Assembly (NCBI GenBank): GCA_031177555.1
Contig: JAPSGM010000057.1
Span: 1 to 9,247, forward strand
Origin: Chloroflexota bacterium
Lineage (GTDB): Bacteria; Chloroflexota; Limnocylindria; QHBO01
DNA length: 9,247 nt
Direction of reading: 5' to 3'
Below, piece after piece: positions 6,819 to 9,247 of the stretch (position 1 is the first letter of the stretch; each line of letters starts with the position of its first letter). A program made the position numbers and the translations under genes. Below the pieces are notes generated by a model. That model did not search any database. It was given only the letters and a program-made list of their open reading frames with translations, and was not told where the DNA came from.

Positions 6819-7875
6819 AGCGCGGGGCGCGGGTGAACTGCTCGCTGACCAGCACCCGCTCCAGGGCGTCCAGCTCCTCCAGGACGCGGCCGGTGCCACG
6901 CACGACGGAGGTAAGCGGGTCGTCGGCGATGTGGACCGGCATCTGGGTCGCCTCGGCCACGCGGCGGTCGAGGCCCGCCAGCAGCGCGCCGCCGCCGGCC
7001 AGCACGATACCCTGGTCCATGATGTCCGCCACCAGCTCCGGCGGCGTCTCCTCGATCGTCCCCTTGATGGCGTCCACGATCGCGGCGACCGATGGCTCCA
7101 GAGCCTCGCGGATCTGGTCCGAGCCGACCTCCACGCTGCGCGGCAGCCCGGTGAGCAGATCGCGGCCGCGGAACGTGACGGTCCGTTCGCTGGTTGCGTC
7201 GGGGTAGGCGGAGCCGACAGCGATCTTGATCTCCTCGGCGGTGCGCTCGCCCATGAGCAGGTTGTACTCGCGACGCGCGAAGCTGACGATGTCGGCGTCC
7301 ATCTCGTCGCCGCCGATCCGGATCGACTGGCTGACCACGATGCCGCCCAGGCTGATGACGGCCACCTCGGTGGTGCCGCCGCCGATGTCCACGATCAACG
7401 AGCCGCTCGGCTCGGAGACGGGCAGGCCGGCGCCGATGGCCGCGGCCATCGGCTCCTCGATGAGCCGCGCCCAGCGGGCGCCGGCGTTGATCGTCGCGTC
7501 CCGCACCGCCCGCTTTTCCACCTCGGTCACCCCGGAGGGGATGCCGACCAGCACCCGCGGACGGGGAATGCGGGCGTATCGGTCGTGGACCTTCTGGATG
7601 AAGTACCGGATCATCTGCTCGGTCACGTCGAAGTCGCTGATGACCCCGTCGCGCAGGGGACGGATGGCCACGATGTGCGCCGGCGTGCGGCCCACCATGC
7701 GCTTGGCCTCGGCGCCGATGGCCAGCACCCGCTTGCTCCGGTTGTCCATGGCGACCACGCTCGGCTCGCTGATGACGATGCCCCGATGCCGGACGATGAC
7801 CAGCGTGTTGGCGGTGCCCAGGTCGATGCCGACGTCGTGGCTGAGGAGGCCGAGCAGGCCGTCGAAAAGTCCCAA
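6817..7875 (-). CDS. mreB: Rod shape-determining protein MreB (actin-like)
   Basis: 352 residues from a TTG start, the normal MreB length. Actin-fold motifs are intact: phosphate-1 DVGIDLGTANTLV (14-26), the conserved LIEEPMAAAIG (138-148) with the catalytic-region Glu pair, phosphate-2 IVDIGGGTTEVAV (161-173), and adenosine motif GIVLAGGGALLAGL (289-302). The N-terminus MGLFDGLLGLL is a hydrophobic, amphipathic-type stretch of the kind that binds the membrane. MreB polymerises on the inner face of the membrane with ATP and positions the elongasome. The reading frame stays open far upstream through the xylA antisense strand, but homology begins at MGLFDG and a GAGAGG-type site precedes the TTG, so the short form is chosen. 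The next in-frame ATG (residue 43) would remove the phosphate-1 loop. First gene of mreBC, divergent from xylA. Confidence 0.96.
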   Translation of the reverse strand: MGLFDGLLGLLSHDVGIDLGTANTLVIVRHRGIVISEPSVVAMDNRSKRVLAIGAEAKRMVGRTPAHIVAIRPLRDGVISDFDVTEQMIRYFIQKVHDRYARIPRPRVLVGIPSGVTEVEKRAVRDATINAGARWARLIEEPMAAAIGAGLPVSEPSGSLIVDIGGGTTEVAVISLGGIVVSQSIRIGGDEMDADIVSFARREYNLLMGERTAEEIKIAVGSAYPDATSERTVTFRGRDLLTGLPRSVEVGSDQIREALEPSVAAIVDAIKGTIEETPPELVADIMDQGIVLAGGGALLAGLDRRVAEATQMPVHIADDPLTSVVRGTGRVLEELDALERVLVSEQFTRAPR

Positions 7876-7877
7876 GG

Positions 7878-7885
7878 TCCCTCTC
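7878..7885 (-). promoter_or_regulatory. Shine-Dalgarno site for the mreB TTG start
   Basis: Leftward GAGAGGGA ends 2 nt before the TTG at 7875; the core GAGAGG leaves a 4-nt spacer, which is short but usable. No ATG or GTG in frame lies close by with a better site. Confidence 0.45.
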
Positions 7886-7970
7886 GTGATGCTGTCGTGC
7901 GCCGGGGGGCACGCGGAGGCGGGATGGTGGCGTGACGATCCGGTGCGTCGGGGCACCCGGATGCGGCGAT

Positions 7971-7976
7971 ACCCTA
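7971..7976 (-). promoter_or_regulatory. Candidate -10 element for mreBC
   Basis: Leftward TAGGGT within GTGGTAGGGTATC, about 95 nt before the mreB start. The preceding TGG gives an extended -10 pattern (TGnTAnnnT). No clear -35 is seen. The leader would also hold a small hairpin, CGTGC (7896-7900) with GCACG (7909-7913). Confidence 0.28.
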
Positions 7977-8027
7977 CCACGGCCCCGGCGCACCTTCTGT
8001 CGCGGGCCCACACGCCGCAATTTGTGC

Positions 8028-8056
8028 TTCTCATCGACAAACGGATTTGGTACCGT
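8028..8056 (+). promoter_or_regulatory. Candidate xylA promoter with possible operator
   Basis: TTCTCA (8028-8033), a 17-nt spacer and TACCGT (8051-8056), preceded by TG as an extended -10. The hexamers match the sigma-70 consensus at 4 and 3 of 6 positions. The segment is the most AT-rich part of the intergenic region. Arms TTTGT (8021-8025) and ACAAA (8037-8041) form an inverted repeat over the -35 side and could be a repressor site. The predicted leader is about 40 nt. Confidence 0.33.
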
Positions 8057-8063
8057 CGCACCA

Positions 8064-8079
8064 GGCGCCGCCCGGCGCC
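8064..8079 (+). promoter_or_regulatory. GC hairpin in the xylA 5' leader
   Basis: GGCGCC (8064-8069), loop GCCC, GGCGCC (8074-8079): a perfect 6-bp all-GC stem with a tetraloop, 11 nt before the Shine-Dalgarno site. It could stabilise the mRNA 5' end or limit ribosome access. No riboswitch structure is recognised. Confidence 0.3.
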
Positions 8080-8090
8080 CGTGCAGCGCG

Positions 8091-8097
8091 GGGAGGA
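8091..8097 (+). promoter_or_regulatory. Shine-Dalgarno site supporting the xylA GTG start
   Basis: GGGAGGA followed by a 6-nt spacer and GTG at 8104. The GTG at 8081 is out of frame, so this site fixes the start. Confidence 0.65.
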
Positions 8098-8103
8098 CCC
8101 GGC

Positions 8104-9247
8104 GTGGCCAGCTTCTTCACGGACGTCCCGGAGCGCATCGTCTATGGGGGCCTCGCCTCCGATGACCCGCTCACCTACAAGGTGTACAAGCCCGATCGCG
8201 TCGTCCTCGGACGACGGATGGAGGATCACCTTCGCATCGCCGTCTGCCTCTGGCATTCGTTCAACTGGCCCGGCTCCGACGTCTTCGGCGCCGGCACCTT
8301 CGACCGCCCGTGGCTGGCAGCCGGCATGGAACCGATGGAGGCGGCGCGAGCCCGGATCGATGCCGCTTTCGAGTTCCTCTCGGTGCTGGGCGTGCCGTTC
8401 TTCACCTTCCATGACCGCGACGTCGCGCCCGAGGGCCGCACCTTCGCGGAGTCGCGCGCCAACCTCGATGCGGTCGCCGCCGCCATGGAAGAGCGCATGG
8501 CCAGCACCGGCGTCGCCCTGCTGTGGGGCACGGCCAACCTGTTCGGCCACCCCCGCTATGCGGCCGGGGCGGCGACGAACCCGGACCCCGAGGTCTTCGC
8601 CTACGCCGCGGCCCAGGTCAGGGCCATGCTGGAGACGACCCACCGGCTGGGCGGCGCGAACTACGTGCTGTGGGGCGGGCGCGAGGGCTACGAGACGATG
8701 CTCAACACTGACCTGCGGCGCGAGGAGCAGCAGCTGGCCCGCTTCCTGGGCCTGGTGGCCGAGCACAAGCAGCGCATCGGCTTCGACGGCATGCTCCTCC
8801 TCGAGCCGAAGCCGCAGGAGCCGACAAAGCACCAGTACGACTACGATGTCTCCACGGTCGACGCCTTCCTCGTGCGGCACGGCCTCGCCAACGAGTACCG
8901 GGTCAATATCGAGGTCAACCACGCCACCCTCGCCGGCCACTCCTTCCACCATGAGGTCGCGGTGGCGATCTCGCGCGGGATATTCGGCAGCGTCGACGTC
9001 AACCGGGGGGACTATCAGAACGGCTGGGACACCGACCAGTTCCCCAACTCGGTTGACGAGCTGGCGCTCACGCTGTACGAGATCCTGCGCGCCGGCGGCT
9101 TCACCTCGGGCGGCTTCAACTTCGACGCGAAGCTGCGCCGCCAGAGCATCGACCGCAACGATCTGTTCCATGCCCACATCGGCGGCATCGACACGCTGGC
9201 CCGATCCCTCCTGGTGGCCGCCGACCTCCACCAGTCGGGCGAGCTGC
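8104..9247 (+). CDS. xylA: Xylose isomerase, class II, partial at the right edge
   Basis: 381 residues are present; by comparison with the roughly 440-residue E. coli enzyme about 60 C-terminal residues are cut off. The enzyme interconverts D-xylose and D-xylulose in the cytoplasm using two divalent metals. All active-site residues are in place: His103 and Asp106 (FHDRDV), Glu234 and Lys236 (LLLEPKPQEPTKHQYDYD), Glu270 and His273 (NIEVNHATLAGHSFHHE), Asp298, Asp309 and Asp311 (GWDTDQFPNS), and Asp341 (NFDAK). WGTAN, GAATNPDPEVF and LWGGREGYE are further family signatures. The N-terminal RIVYGGLASDDPLTYKVYKPD segment marks the longer class II rather than the actinobacterial class I form. No xylulokinase or transporter gene is visible; xylB could lie beyond the right edge. 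It is divergent from mreB and functionally unrelated to it. Confidence 0.96.
   Translation, partial: MASFFTDVPERIVYGGLASDDPLTYKVYKPDRVVLGRRMEDHLRIAVCLWHSFNWPGSDVFGAGTFDRPWLAAGMEPMEAARARIDAAFEFLSVLGVPFFTFHDRDVAPEGRTFAESRANLDAVAAAMEERMASTGVALLWGTANLFGHPRYAAGAATNPDPEVFAYAAAQVRAMLETTHRLGGANYVLWGGREGYETMLNTDLRREEQQLARFLGLVAEHKQRIGFDGMLLLEPKPQEPTKHQYDYDVSTVDAFLVRHGLANEYRVNIEVNHATLAGHSFHHEVAVAISRGIFGSVDVNRGDYQNGWDTDQFPNSVDELALTLYEILRAGGFTSGGFNFDAKLRRQSIDRNDLFHAHIGGIDTLARSLLVAADLHQSGEL

Noticed and set aside
7896..7913. CGTGC/GCACG inverted repeat in the mreB leader
   Set aside because: Only 5 bp with an 8-nt G-rich loop; too weak to list separately as a regulatory element.
5836..7935. 699-codon rightward open frame
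   Set aside because: Antisense to mreC and mreB, both with complete family motifs. Composition is low-complexity Ser/Arg/Pro then His/Asp/Val, without domains.
6461..8020. 519-codon leftward frame overlapping mreB and mreC
   Set aside because: An alternative frame of mreB with Arg/Gly/His-rich content; it contains none of the actin motifs and cannot coexist with the clear mreB frame as a likely gene.
635..8055. Several GGTACC hexamers, some near gene starts
   Set aside because: Seven copies, against about three expected by a rough composition estimate, and most lie inside genes; no consistent spacing to starts, so no case for a regulatory site.
7876..9231. Long leftward extension of the mreB frame antisense to xylA (total 804 codons)
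   Set aside because: The upstream part has no MreB similarity, is antisense to an intact, well-conserved xylA, and MreB homology begins at the TTG at 7875. It is open only because stops are rare in GC-rich DNA.

Overview
The window is GC-rich, protein-dense bacterial chromosome. It holds one rightward gene (xylA, cut by the right edge) and five leftward genes: mreB, mreC, a secreted caspase-like hydrolase candidate, a large secreted GH18 glycosidase, and a CAP/SCP-domain protein cut by the left edge. The GC content, frequent GTG/TTG starts, chromosomal mreBC and secreted proteins with Ig-like domains and C-terminal repeats would fit an uncultivated Chloroflexota lineage (Limnocylindria/Ellin6529-like). 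That placement is inference from general familiarity; a high-GC actinobacterium or another phylum is not excluded. No transposase, integrase, phage gene, CRISPR array, tRNA or rRNA is visible.

Layout: 1-545 (-) CAP/SCP secreted protein, partial. 645-3968 (-) secreted GH18 enzyme with FN3-like, SH3b, FlgD-like and Big_5-like domains and three C-terminal repeats. 4112-5836 (-) secreted protein with an N-terminal His/Cys module resembling clan CD peptidases, one Big_5-like domain and two copies of the same repeat. 5928-6791 (-) mreC. 6817-7875 (-) mreB. 7876-8103 is a divergent intergenic region holding the 5' regions of mreB and xylA. 8104-9247 (+) xylA, about 60 residues short of its end. No gene-free stretch exceeds 300 bases.

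Function: mreB and mreC encode the cytoskeletal filament and its membrane/periplasmic partner in the elongasome. The gene after mreC is not mreD, which is the usual third gene; three exported proteins follow instead, with domains suited to acting at or on the cell wall (glycosidase, SH3b, CAP). The two middle secreted genes share both a Big_5-like domain and an unnamed C-terminal repeat of about 65-70 residues, so they probably attach to the same surface or polymer. That shared module, and the His/Cys domain joined to it, are the most novel items here. xylA is an ordinary class II xylose isomerase, transcribed divergently and probably unrelated to the wall genes.
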